Shown here one piece after another: positions 1-5,496 of a stretch of 11,363 bases of DNA. This stretch comes from Acidilobaceae archaeon UBA162 (lineage in GTDB: Archaea; Thermoproteota; Thermoprotei_A; Sulfolobales; Acidilobaceae), in NCBI GenBank assembly GCA_002496425.1, contig DAJS01000023.1, positions 96,970 through 108,332 of the forward strand, in the 5' to 3' direction. The position numbers and the translations under genes were made by a program. Numbering within the stretch: position 1 is the first letter of the stretch; each line of letters opens with the position of its first letter. The notes beneath the pieces were generated by a model that was not told the origin of the DNA, did no database searches, and was given only the letters and a program-made list of their open reading frames with translations.

Positions 1-1014
1 GGTGTCATTGCGGTAAGTGCCGGCAATCACGCCCAGGGGGTCGCGTATGCGTCAAGGCTGCTAGGGGTCAAGGCCACAATAGTCATGCCTGTCGTGGCCC
101 CTCTGTCCAAGATAGCTGCCACGAGATCTTACGGTGCTGACGTCGTGCTACATGGTAACACCATAGATGATTCGATGGAGATGGCAAGAAAGCTGGTGGA
201 TGAGAGAGGCCTCATAATGATACACCCCTATGATGATCCTCAGGTGATAGCTGGCCAGGGAACTATATCCCTTGAGGTACTGGAGCAGATGCCTGAGCCC
301 CCTGACGTAGTTATCATACCAATAGGCGGCGGTGGTCTGATATCAGGCAACGCCGTGGTGCTGAAGAAGAGGCTCGGTCCTAGGGTGAAGGTGATAGGTG
401 TCGAACCCTCATACCTGCCCAAGTACACGACTATAATTAAGGAGAGAAAGGAGTTCAGGCCGTCGGCGCTTGTGACAGGGCTGATGGACGGGTTAATAGT
501 GAAGACCCCGGGTAAGCTGACGGAGAGGCTGATAGGGGAGCTTGTCGATGACATAGTGACAGTTGACGACAAGGAGGTGGCCAGAGCCATGTTCCTGCTT
601 CTGGAGAGAGGCAAGACCGTTGCTGAGGGAGCCGGCGCAGCGGCACTGGCGGCGCTGCTTGAGGGCAAGGTAAAGGCCGAGGGCAAAAAAGTCGTGGTTC
701 TCATAAGTGGCGGCAATGTAGACCTGAGCAGGCTATCCAACATAGTAAACTACGAGCTGTTCAGGTCCAGGAGGATCATAAAGCTCACGGGTTCTGTGCC
801 TGACCAGCCAGGGTGGCTAGACAGGATCCTAAGGGTGCTCGCGGACGCCAGGTTCAACGTTATAGACATAATACACGACAGGTACTCGCCCTCGCTGATG
901 CCCGGCTGGGCTAGGGTCGAGGTGCTGGTGGAGGCCCCTGACCCAGACGCTGTGCCTGAGGCCATAGAGGCCCTGAGAAAGGAGGGCCTATCCTTCTCTG
1001 AGGTTAAAGACTAA
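1..1014 (+). CDS. ilvA: Threonine dehydratase (threonine ammonia-lyase), ACT-domain form, 5' truncated by window edge
   Basis: PLP enzyme that deaminates threonine to 2-oxobutanoate, the entry to isoleucine synthesis or a route of threonine breakdown. The reading frame is open from base 1, giving 337 visible residues. The substrate-loop motif SAGNHAQGVA is at visible residues 6-15, the glycine-rich phosphate-binding loop GGGGLISG at about 109-116, and SGGN near 236-239, where fold-type II enzymes contact the PLP ring. The Schiff-base lysine lies upstream of the window. After about residue 258 a C-terminal ACT-like domain follows (IIKLTGSVPDQPGWLDRIL and on), typical of the roughly 400-residue medium form and suggesting allosteric control by amino acids. 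The last 11 bases overlap the convergent neighbour. A serine/threonine dehydratase of slightly different substrate preference cannot be excluded. Confidence 0.93.
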   Translation, partial: GVIAVSAGNHAQGVAYASRLLGVKATIVMPVVAPLSKIAATRSYGADVVLHGNTIDDSMEMARKLVDERGLIMIHPYDDPQVIAGQGTISLEVLEQMPEPPDVVIIPIGGGGLISGNAVVLKKRLGPRVKVIGVEPSYLPKYTTIIKERKEFRPSALVTGLMDGLIVKTPGKLTERLIGELVDDIVTVDDKEVARAMFLLLERGKTVAEGAGAAALAALLEGKVKAEGKKVVVLISGGNVDLSRLSNIVNYELFRSRRIIKLTGSVPDQPGWLDRILRVLADARFNVIDIIHDRYSPSLMPGWARVEVLVEAPDPDAVPEAIEALRKEGLSFSEVKD

Positions 1015-1768
1015 CACCCAGGACTCTCCTCACAATCCCCATGTACTGGGGGTCGCCATAGATGGTCCTCTGCTCCTCAGCGACCTTGTTAAGCAGGCCC
1101 CTAGCAGACCTAGCAACAAAGGAAGCTATGGCCTCAAGATCTTCCTGCCTCACCCTATGCGGCTCTATCGGCAGCGCGGACCTACCCACGCTTGCCTTGG
1201 CTATCAGCCACAGGCCCACAGCCTTTGAAGTGGCCATCGTCTCTACGTCTGAAGGCGTTGCCTGGCCTCCAGTGGCCCAGTAGATCTCCCTGACGAAGCT
1301 CACTGCCAGCGCCCTCCTTATGCGGTCTCTCCACTCCTCGAGGAGTTCATCTGACCTGGCCGAGACCTCCTCCACTACCTTACGTGCGCTGAGGCCTGAG
1401 AGTGGGGCCCTAATGGCGGCGCTGGCCAGGTCCTCGTTGATTACAGGCTTCAGGCTGTTGTGAAGCACTGCCACGGCCGAGGCAAAGGAGCTGTGAAGCA
1501 CCGCGTACATGAAGGCCTCCACGGGGTCGCCAACGTCTACGCGCTCCCCGGAGACAAGAGCTATGGTCTCCTCAGCCGTCACTGGGTCAGTGGCCAGCGG
1601 GATTCCATCAATGACAAGCCATGGCACGCTCCAGACGCCATGCCTTAAGGCTATAGCTGGATCCACGCTAGGGACTAGCTCGACCCTCTCGATCATGCCT
1701 GTCTTCATGAGGCTAGTTATCATCTCATAGCTCGTGGCGCAGGAGGGATGGAAGTAGAGCCTAAGCAC
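1004..1768 (-). CDS. Thioredoxin/glutaredoxin-fold N-terminal domain protein, function unknown
   Basis: 254-residue protein I cannot name. Residues 1-75 read as a thioredoxin-like fold: a first beta strand (LRLYFHPSC), one cysteine at position 10 followed by ATS (CxxS, not CxxC), and VWSVPWLVIDG at 45-55 with the expected cis-proline after SV. Residues 80-254 are mostly helical and alanine-rich with no family I recognise; this part has no further cysteines, so a two-cysteine disulfide reductase is unlikely. A CxxS site is compatible with glutathione-transferase-like, monothiol or purely structural use. The start is GTG; an in-frame TGA lies six bases upstream, so no ATG/GTG/TTG start further upstream is possible. 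It appears to be transcribed alone and ends inside the threonine dehydratase gene on the other strand. Confidence 0.85.
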   Translation of the reverse strand: MLRLYFHPSCATSYEMITSLMKTGMIERVELVPSVDPAIALRHGVWSVPWLVIDGIPLATDPVTAEETIALVSGERVDVGDPVEAFMYAVLHSSFASAVAVLHNSLKPVINEDLASAAIRAPLSGLSARKVVEEVSARSDELLEEWRDRIRRALAVSFVREIYWATGGQATPSDVETMATSKAVGLWLIAKASVGRSALPIEPHRVRQEDLEAIASFVARSARGLLNKVAEEQRTIYGDPQYMGIVRRVLGVSL

Positions 1769-1781
1769 TATTCAGTCCCTA

Positions 1782-1799
1782 CGGGCTTCAAGGAGCCCG
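1782..1799. repeat. Six-base-pair inverted repeat (small hairpin) between two minus-strand genes
   Basis: CGGGCT (1782-1787) and AGCCCG (1794-1799) are perfect inverse complements around a six-base spacer. It lies between the stop of the UPF0216 gene and the start of the thioredoxin-fold gene. It could be a weak RNA hairpin, but there is no T-run beside it, so calling it a terminator is not supported. Confidence 0.4.
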
Positions 1800-1800
1800 G

Positions 1801-1808
1801 GTTTAAGG
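1801..1808 (-). promoter_or_regulatory. Possible TATA box for the thioredoxin-fold gene
   Basis: The minus strand reads CCTTAAAC here. Its centre is about 36 bases before the GTG at 1768, predicting a start of transcription near 1778 and a leader of about 10 bases. The box is only a fair match to a crenarchaeal A-box. Confidence 0.4.
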
Positions 1809-1824
1809 CGTTACGCATTAGTCC

Positions 1825-2250
1825 TCAGAGCGTAAGGGACACGAAGATGAGTGACCTATACCTCCTGAGGAGCCTCAGGAACTGTTCTACGTTAAGCCCT
1901 GTCAGACCCTCAGCGCTGTAGTTACCTGTCACCAGTATCTCTACTAGTCTCCTCTGCCACCTGTCACCAAGAACCATGTACCTGCTTATCCCAGTCTCGG
2001 TCCTAACGTAGCTGAAGAGCATGGGAACTCTCATAAAGGGCCAGAAGAAGGAGGGAACCTGGGACATAAGGGCCTCGGCCTCCTCAGAGTCCATCTCATG
2101 ATAGGTACCATCCATCAGCTTTACCTGCCTCCTGGACCTCAGCTCCTCTAGCGTTACCTGTTCAGCTGGCCAATGAGCCTGAAGCCTCCTGGCCTCCTCA
2201 GCGTACCTATGCCTCACGTGCTTTCCAAGGTCGCTGGCTGAGGAGGCCAA
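1825..2250 (-). CDS. UPF0216 (DUF61) family protein
   Basis: 141 residues and likely the third gene of the nop5 operon. The match to UPF0216 rests on its order of motifs: an N-terminal helix ending in HWP with VTLEEL (about residues 26-37), KLMDG (44-48), an acidic MDSEEAEALMSQVP helix (53-66), then MRVPMLFSYVRTETGISRYMVLGDRWQRRLV (73-103), where the family has a basic-plus-proline strand, a glycine-containing turn and a second strand. The function of the family is unknown. The start is TTG at 2250, three bases after the fibrillarin stop; GTG at residue 12 is an alternative start. The location directly behind flpA hints at RNA modification or ribosome biogenesis, but only by association. Confidence 0.8.
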   Translation of the reverse strand: MASSASDLGKHVRHRYAEEARRLQAHWPAEQVTLEELRSRRQVKLMDGTYHEMDSEEAEALMSQVPSFFWPFMRVPMLFSYVRTETGISRYMVLGDRWQRRLVEILVTGNYSAEGLTGLNVEQFLRLLRRYRSLIFVSLTL

Positions 2251-2253
2251 GCC

Positions 2254-2946
2254 TCAGCCCCTGTGGTAGACGGCATAGACCATAGCATGATCCCTGTCAA
2301 AGGGGTCCAGGTGAACTATGTCCTTCACCTCAAAGCCTCCCTCGACAAGCCTGTTCATTTCCTTCAGGTAGACCTCGCTGGGCTCTCTGGTGACGTCTAT
2401 GCTCCTGGCCTTTATGGCGAGCAGCAGGTAGCCGCCGTCCTGAAGGAAGAACTTGGCGTTCTTGACCACTATATCCGCCTGCTCAGGCTGGGCCACATCA
2501 GCGTAGAGTCCCCTAACAACAGTAACAAGGCTCCTATAGCGCTCAGGGTATCTGGCGTCAGCGAGTATTGGCATTATGTTCCTCCTGTCTGCAACTACCT
2601 GTAACAGGTCCCTGAGGACCCTTGGGGCGAACTCGACGCCATATATGATACCCTTAGCGCCTATTATGTCGCTTATGTGGCTTGCCGTAGTGCCGCTTGC
2701 TATGCCGAGGTAAAGTATAGAGTCCCCCTCGCTGACCGGTAGCTCCATCAGTCCCTTGAGCAAGGCCGCCGCTAGCTTGCTGCGGTAGGCATTCCACTCC
2801 CTGTACTCGACGCTCTCATAGTTGTAAAGCTTCTCACCGTAGACCCTCTGGCCTGGTACAAGGTTCTTAGTGGCCAGCCTCAGACTGCCATCGTCAAGCT
2901 CGACCACGTACACGCCCTTCCAGCTCTCATGCTCATAGACTCTCAC
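2254..2946 (-). CDS. flpA: Fibrillarin-like rRNA/tRNA 2'-O-methyltransferase
   Basis: SAM-dependent methyltransferase of the archaeal C/D-box RNP; it places 2'-O-methyl groups on rRNA and tRNA at sites chosen by guide RNAs. The 230 residues match the archaeal length. The N-terminal domain has GVYVVELDDGSLRLATKNLV (11-30) followed by PGQRVYGEKL, the classic fibrillarin opening. The SAM-binding site has YLGIASGTTASH (79-90), YGVEFAPR (102-109) and ADARYP (129-134). Asp150 in LYADVAQPEQADI, Lys179 in AIKARSID and the C-terminal histidines (212 and 220) sit where the family's catalytic K-D-K-H residues are found. The start is GTG, seven bases after the nop5 stop, behind a strong GGTGA ribosome-binding site. 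Confidence 0.97.
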   Translation of the reverse strand: MRVYEHESWKGVYVVELDDGSLRLATKNLVPGQRVYGEKLYNYESVEYREWNAYRSKLAAALLKGLMELPVSEGDSILYLGIASGTTASHISDIIGAKGIIYGVEFAPRVLRDLLQVVADRRNIMPILADARYPERYRSLVTVVRGLYADVAQPEQADIVVKNAKFFLQDGGYLLLAIKARSIDVTREPSEVYLKEMNRLVEGGFEVKDIVHLDPFDRDHAMVYAVYHRG

Positions 2947-2949
2947 TTA

Positions 2950-2961
2950 CCCCTCACCCCC
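2950..2961 (-). promoter_or_regulatory. Ribosome-binding site of flpA overlapping the nop5 stop codon
   Basis: The minus strand reads GGGGGTGAGGGG. It contains GGTGA (2954-2958), seven bases before the GTG at 2946, and the nop5 TGA (2954-2956) lies inside this GGTGA. This sets the flpA start and suggests translational coupling within the operon. Confidence 0.75.
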
Positions 2962-4252
2962 GCTTGCCCTGCTGCTCCCTTCCCTCACCTCTGCCCCAGT
3001 GGCTGCTGCTCCTGCCGCCATGCCTAGGGCGCCTTCTGTGCGACCTGCCACCCTTGGCCGGCTGCTCAGGGGCAGGCCTCTGCTGGGCTGCGGCCCTCTT
3101 GGGCGGGGTTGCGTAGAGCTTCTTTATCTCAGCTATGCGCTGCTCCAGCTCGGCCTTAAGCTTGTCTCCAATGAATCTGCCGCTGAAGGCGTCAACCTTT
3201 GCCGCTATGGCTAGCTTAGCGGCGAGGGCCCTGGCTATCTTGCCCCTCTGCCACTTGGGAGCCCTGAAGATCTCAGGATATTGGAATATGATGCCATGCT
3301 TCGGCGGCCTGCCGCCAGTTCTGAGGGCCCTGAAGAGGGCCTTCTCAGCCCCTAGTACCTGAACAGTGCTGGCAGGCATCATGGCTAGATCCTCGAGGCT
3401 GCCAGCAAGGCTGATCAGCCTGGCGCCCAGCAGAGGACCCACGAGCTCCGTCACGTTAGGCGCCACCTCCTTCATTATCCTGTCCAGGTAGCCCTCAAGG
3501 CTATCCCTAAGGTCGTAGAGTTGCATCGCAATGCTGGCGAACGTCCTTATGGCCTCCATGTCGTGCTCAGACAGGTCAGCCCCTATGCTCTTGGAGGCGG
3601 CGTCAGCTATGCGCTTTATCAGCTGGTCGCCGAGGCCAAGCTCCTTCAGGTTATCATAGGTGAACTCGTCCCTGAAGCCCAACTGAGACACAAGCTTCAC
3701 ATAAAGCCTGTGATCCTCGACTATGTCATTTAGCTCAGGGAAGTGCACTGAGTACCACTCCCTGAGCCTATTAACGAATAGGTTGAGCGTCTTGTCTATG
3801 TCGTCTACGGTCCTTATGGCATGGGCCGCCAGCAGGTCCCTCTTCTTGGAGGCTCCTATCAATCCCCTCCTGCTGAACTCAAAGGCAACACCGTACTCTA
3901 TAGTGGGGGCCTCAGCGGGGTCCTTGATAATCTCGGCTCTGGCCAGCAGCTGTGGCAGCCTCGACCTTATGGCTAACGCTATCGGGTTACCCTCTGCCAC
4001 TGTAGCCTTGAAGCCCGCCTGTGTCAGGTGCTTGGCCTCCTCCTCGGCCTCAACTATTACCTCCTCAGGCTTAAGCTCCCTCAGCTTCTCCGCGAGCCTC
4101 AGGAAGGTCTGTGTCAGCTCGCCACGCGATAACTTCATGACCTCCTCCACAAGCTCGTCTATTGACTTAGGGGCTGGCTCAAAGGCTAGCTCATTGCCAG
4201 CCTCGTCAAGCGCTAATGAGCCCGCCAGGGTGTCAACCACGTAAACCCTCAA
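2954..4252 (-). CDS. nop5: C/D-box RNP scaffold protein Nop5 (Nop56/58 homologue)
   Basis: Scaffold that joins L7Ae-bound C/D guide RNA to fibrillarin. It has 432 residues. Residues 1-115 form the fibrillarin-binding N-terminal domain. About 125-260 is the helical coiled-coil arm, with the conserved REWYSVHFPEL at 164-174. The Nop domain spans about 262-378, with VTELVGPLLGARLISLAGSL (267-286), VLGAEKALFRALRTG (299-313) and HGIIFQYPEIFRAPKWQRGK (319-338). Residues 383-432 are a disordered basic tail (RRRPRHGGR and similar) rather than the lysine/glutamate-rich tail common in archaeal Nop5. The start is TTG at 4252: no other ATG, GTG or TTG lies between the TATA box and the conserved RVYVVDTLAGSLALD. 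It is the first gene of the nop5-flpA-UPF0216 operon. Confidence 0.97.
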   Translation of the reverse strand: MRVYVVDTLAGSLALDEAGNELAFEPAPKSIDELVEEVMKLSRGELTQTFLRLAEKLRELKPEEVIVEAEEEAKHLTQAGFKATVAEGNPIALAIRSRLPQLLARAEIIKDPAEAPTIEYGVAFEFSRRGLIGASKKRDLLAAHAIRTVDDIDKTLNLFVNRLREWYSVHFPELNDIVEDHRLYVKLVSQLGFRDEFTYDNLKELGLGDQLIKRIADAASKSIGADLSEHDMEAIRTFASIAMQLYDLRDSLEGYLDRIMKEVAPNVTELVGPLLGARLISLAGSLEDLAMMPASTVQVLGAEKALFRALRTGGRPPKHGIIFQYPEIFRAPKWQRGKIARALAAKLAIAAKVDAFSGRFIGDKLKAELEQRIAEIKKLYATPPKRAAAQQRPAPEQPAKGGRSHRRRPRHGGRSSSHWGRGEGREQQGKRG

Positions 4253-4289
4253 CAGGTGGCGCCTAGTTAGCAGTAGGCCTAAGGCGGGG

Positions 4290-4298
4290 ATAAATATT
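4290..4298 (-). promoter_or_regulatory. TATA box of the nop5 operon
   Basis: The minus strand reads AATATTTAT. The centre is about 42 bases before the TTG at 4252, predicting transcription from about 4267 and a leader near 15 bases. It is an A/T island in a GC-rich context and the best promoter on the minus strand in this window. Confidence 0.75.
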
Positions 4299-4326
4299 CA
4301 GAAGCTCTGACGCGCGTGAGCCAATT

Positions 4327-4512
4327 CTACTTTCTCAGCCTCGGCTCGGCCCTGGATATGGAGCCCACTGACCTGCTGGTTATCTCTGTGTTGCAGGACC
4401 CGTGCGCTGAGCACCAAGACTCGCAGGCCCTGGCGTCCTCGGCGCGCTCATATATCATACCACAGATGCCGCAGGCATAGAAGACTTCACCCTTCAACTT
4501 CACGACCAACAT
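4327..4512 (-). CDS. Small Cys-rich probable zinc-binding protein
   Basis: 61 residues. Positions 12-43 carry Cys14-x2-Cys17, then Tyr21, an acidic AEDARA helix, Cys30-ESW-Cys34-x2-His37-x2-Cys40 and NTEI. This pattern (CxxC, then CExWCxxHxSCNxEI) recurs, as I recall it, in small uncharacterised archaeal proteins and fits a single zinc site with a helix between the ligand pairs. Five cysteines and one histidine are candidate ligands. The last 18 residues are basic and likely disordered. The start is ATG at 4512 with no obvious ribosome-binding site, so it may be read from a short leader. It lies upstream of nop5 on the same strand, but nop5 has its own TATA box, so co-transcription is only possible, not shown. 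Nucleic-acid or protein binding is a guess. Confidence 0.75.
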   Translation of the reverse strand: MLVVKLKGEVFYACGICGMIYERAEDARACESWCSAHGSCNTEITSRSVGSISRAEPRLRK

Positions 4513-4545
4513 ACAAGGTCGCTAATGACGTTAAGCCCCTTAGAT

Positions 4546-4554
4546 CCTTTAAGC
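4546..4554 (-). promoter_or_regulatory. Weak TATA-like box before the small zinc protein
   Basis: GCTTAAAGG on the minus strand, centred near 4550, predicts a start near 4525, 13 bases before the ATG at 4512. The spacing is good but the sequence match is mediocre. Confidence 0.35.
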
Positions 4555-4567
4555 TTAGATATTAGCA

Positions 4568-4627
4568 GTTGTCCAAGGCTAACAAGTCCGCCAGGGCGCT
4601 AACCACGTAGACCTCTGAACTGCTCAA
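4568..4627 (-). pseudogene. Degenerate duplicate of the nop5 5' end
   Basis: Read on the minus strand from a TTG at 4627, this gives a 20-codon frame containing EVYVVSALADLLALDN and ending at a TAA (4562-4564). The nop5 N-terminus is RVYVVDTLAGSLALDEAG. Codon by codon, 4615-4568 matches nop5 4249-4202 at about 34 of 48 bases, including shared nine-mers TACGTGGTT and CCCTGGCGG in the same register. If a nine-base insertion after TTGAG is allowed, the TTG start also aligns. It looks like a relic of a partial duplication on the same strand, about 365 bases upstream of the real start. A short functional peptide is the alternative. Confidence 0.55.
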
Positions 4628-4680
4628 GGGAGCTCTCCTTCAGTAGTGTTGGAATAAGGTCGAATGCCTAATAAGACATG

Positions 4681-4692
4681 CTCTGGCCAGAG
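4681..4692. repeat. Perfect 12-base palindrome in the intergenic region
   Basis: CTCTGGCCAGAG is fully self-complementary. It is followed by AGTACC (4695-4700) and its inverse complement GGTACT (4720-4725) around a 19-base spacer. The rest of 4628-4781 holds no gene that I can support. Confidence 0.5.
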
Positions 4693-4781
4693 CTAGTACC
4701 ATAAGCTGGCCCTGCCGAAGGTACTGCAATTGATAAGAGGAAGATTTACGCTACTAATAGTCACGTTAAAACATGAGAAGG

Positions 4782-4790
4782 TTTTTAATA
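4782..4790 (+). promoter_or_regulatory. TATA box for the 132-residue unknown gene
   Basis: TTTTTAATA lies about 46 bases before the ATG at 4832, predicting transcription from about 4813 and a leader near 19 bases. A start near 4813 would exclude the in-frame TTG at 4811, which supports the ATG. Confidence 0.65.
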
Positions 4791-4831
4791 GTTGCATTTA
4801 GCATAGCTTTTTGTTGCATGCGGTGTACACT

Positions 4832-5230
4832 ATGGGCATATTTAAGAAGGAGAGGACATACCCGCCTGTGCGGAACCTAAAGCAGGTAGTGCAGGACTTC
4901 ATCCAGTACCTGGACAGTGACGGGTGGAAAACGCAACACAAGGTAGAAGGGAATAAGGCGATAGTTCAGGCACAGAAGGGAGGGATACTGAGGGACCTAG
5001 TTGCCGCTGACAGGGCGTTAACGTTCACCTTTGAGCAGACACCTAGTGGGGTAAAGGTTACTGCAGGAATCGGAAAGTGGATACAGAACTTGACCGTGAC
5101 GATCATTGAGACTCTTCTTCTCTCTGAGCTGTTCCTGGTTGTTGATATACCAGAGATGTTATGGACTGAACACGTAGAGTCGAAGATTATGAAGAGACTT
5201 GATGATATCATGAAGGCGCAGGCAGCCTGA
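4832..5230 (+). CDS. Conserved hypothetical protein with C-terminal hydrophobic segment
   Basis: 132 residues from the ATG; in-frame GTG (4823) and TTG (4811) are possible earlier starts but are less likely given the TATA position. I do not have a name for it. The N-terminus is short and basic (MGIFKKERTY). Residues 12-80 look like an alpha/beta unit: a helix (NLKQVVQDFIQYLDSDGW), strands around HKVEGNKAIVQAQKGG, LRDLVAADRALTFTFEQT and GVKVTAGIGKW. Residues 87-109 (LTVTIIETLLLSELFLVVDI and on) are hydrophobic enough for a membrane or buried segment, followed by WTEHVESKIMKRLDDIMK. The layout recalls small bacterial and archaeal proteins pairing a soluble 'GKW' domain with a hydrophobic stretch, an uncertain resemblance. 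The gene stands alone. Confidence 0.75.
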   Translation: MGIFKKERTYPPVRNLKQVVQDFIQYLDSDGWKTQHKVEGNKAIVQAQKGGILRDLVAADRALTFTFEQTPSGVKVTAGIGKWIQNLTVTIIETLLLSELFLVVDIPEMLWTEHVESKIMKRLDDIMKAQAA

Positions 5231-5437
5231 TGTCCACTTAAGACCACTTTCCACGAGCTCGCAGACTGCCTCGTTATTCTCTTATCACATGGCTAATTCG
5301 AGTCCAGACATGGATTCACGCCATAGGAGCGCCTAGCGTACTCATGACTTTTACCGCAGAGGCCGCGATGCTAAAGCCCTTGCCCCTTTACCACTTGATA
5401 AGCTGAGCAGTTCTAGGGGCCAAGACATCTATAGGCG
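5231..5437. other. Intergenic region with no supported gene
   Basis: Both strands hold only frames shorter than about 25 codons. I found no tRNA cloverleaf, no paired C and D boxes and no long repeat. The T-rich stretch at about 5271-5285 downstream of the 132-residue gene could contribute to transcription termination, but it is not a clean run of T. Confidence 0.4.
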
Positions 5438-5472
5438 TGATGAGTCTCGTCAAGTTTATAACTCCCTCATCA
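5438..5472. promoter_or_regulatory. Inverted repeat bracketing the eS30 TATA box (candidate operator)
   Basis: TGATGAG (5438-5444) and CTCATCA (5466-5472) are perfect 7-base inverse complements separated by 21 bases. The repeat centre (about 5455) nearly coincides with the TATA centre (about 5458). Archaeal repressors often bind palindromes overlapping TATA or the initiation site, so this is a plausible operator; no regulator is identified. Confidence 0.4.
5454..5462 (+). promoter_or_regulatory. TATA box of the eS30 gene
   Basis: GTTTATAAC lies about 39 bases before the ATG at 5497, predicting transcription from about 5483 and a 14-base leader. It is a strong match to the crenarchaeal A-box. 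Confidence 0.75.
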
Positions 5473-5496
5473 ATAAGTTAGGCGTGGCGAGAAGGC

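Noticed and set aside
1782..1799. Hairpin as a transcription terminator
   Set aside because: There is no T-run on the minus strand after it, and archaeal termination relies on T-runs more than on stems; kept only as a small repeat.
3723..4244. 173-codon plus-strand frame opposite nop5
   Set aside because: Low-complexity Ser/Leu/Ala shadow of nop5 codons in the opposite strand, with no promoter or family.
5297..5305. TTCGAGTCC, resembling a tRNA T-loop
   Set aside because: The flanking five-base stems do not pair and there is no acceptor or anticodon arm upstream, so no cloverleaf can be drawn.
5437..5443. GTGATGA matching a C box of a C/D guide RNA, tempting given nop5 and flpA nearby
   Set aside because: No CTGA D box follows within the next 60 bases, and the site overlaps the eS30 promoter. 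It is better explained as one arm of the inverted repeat.
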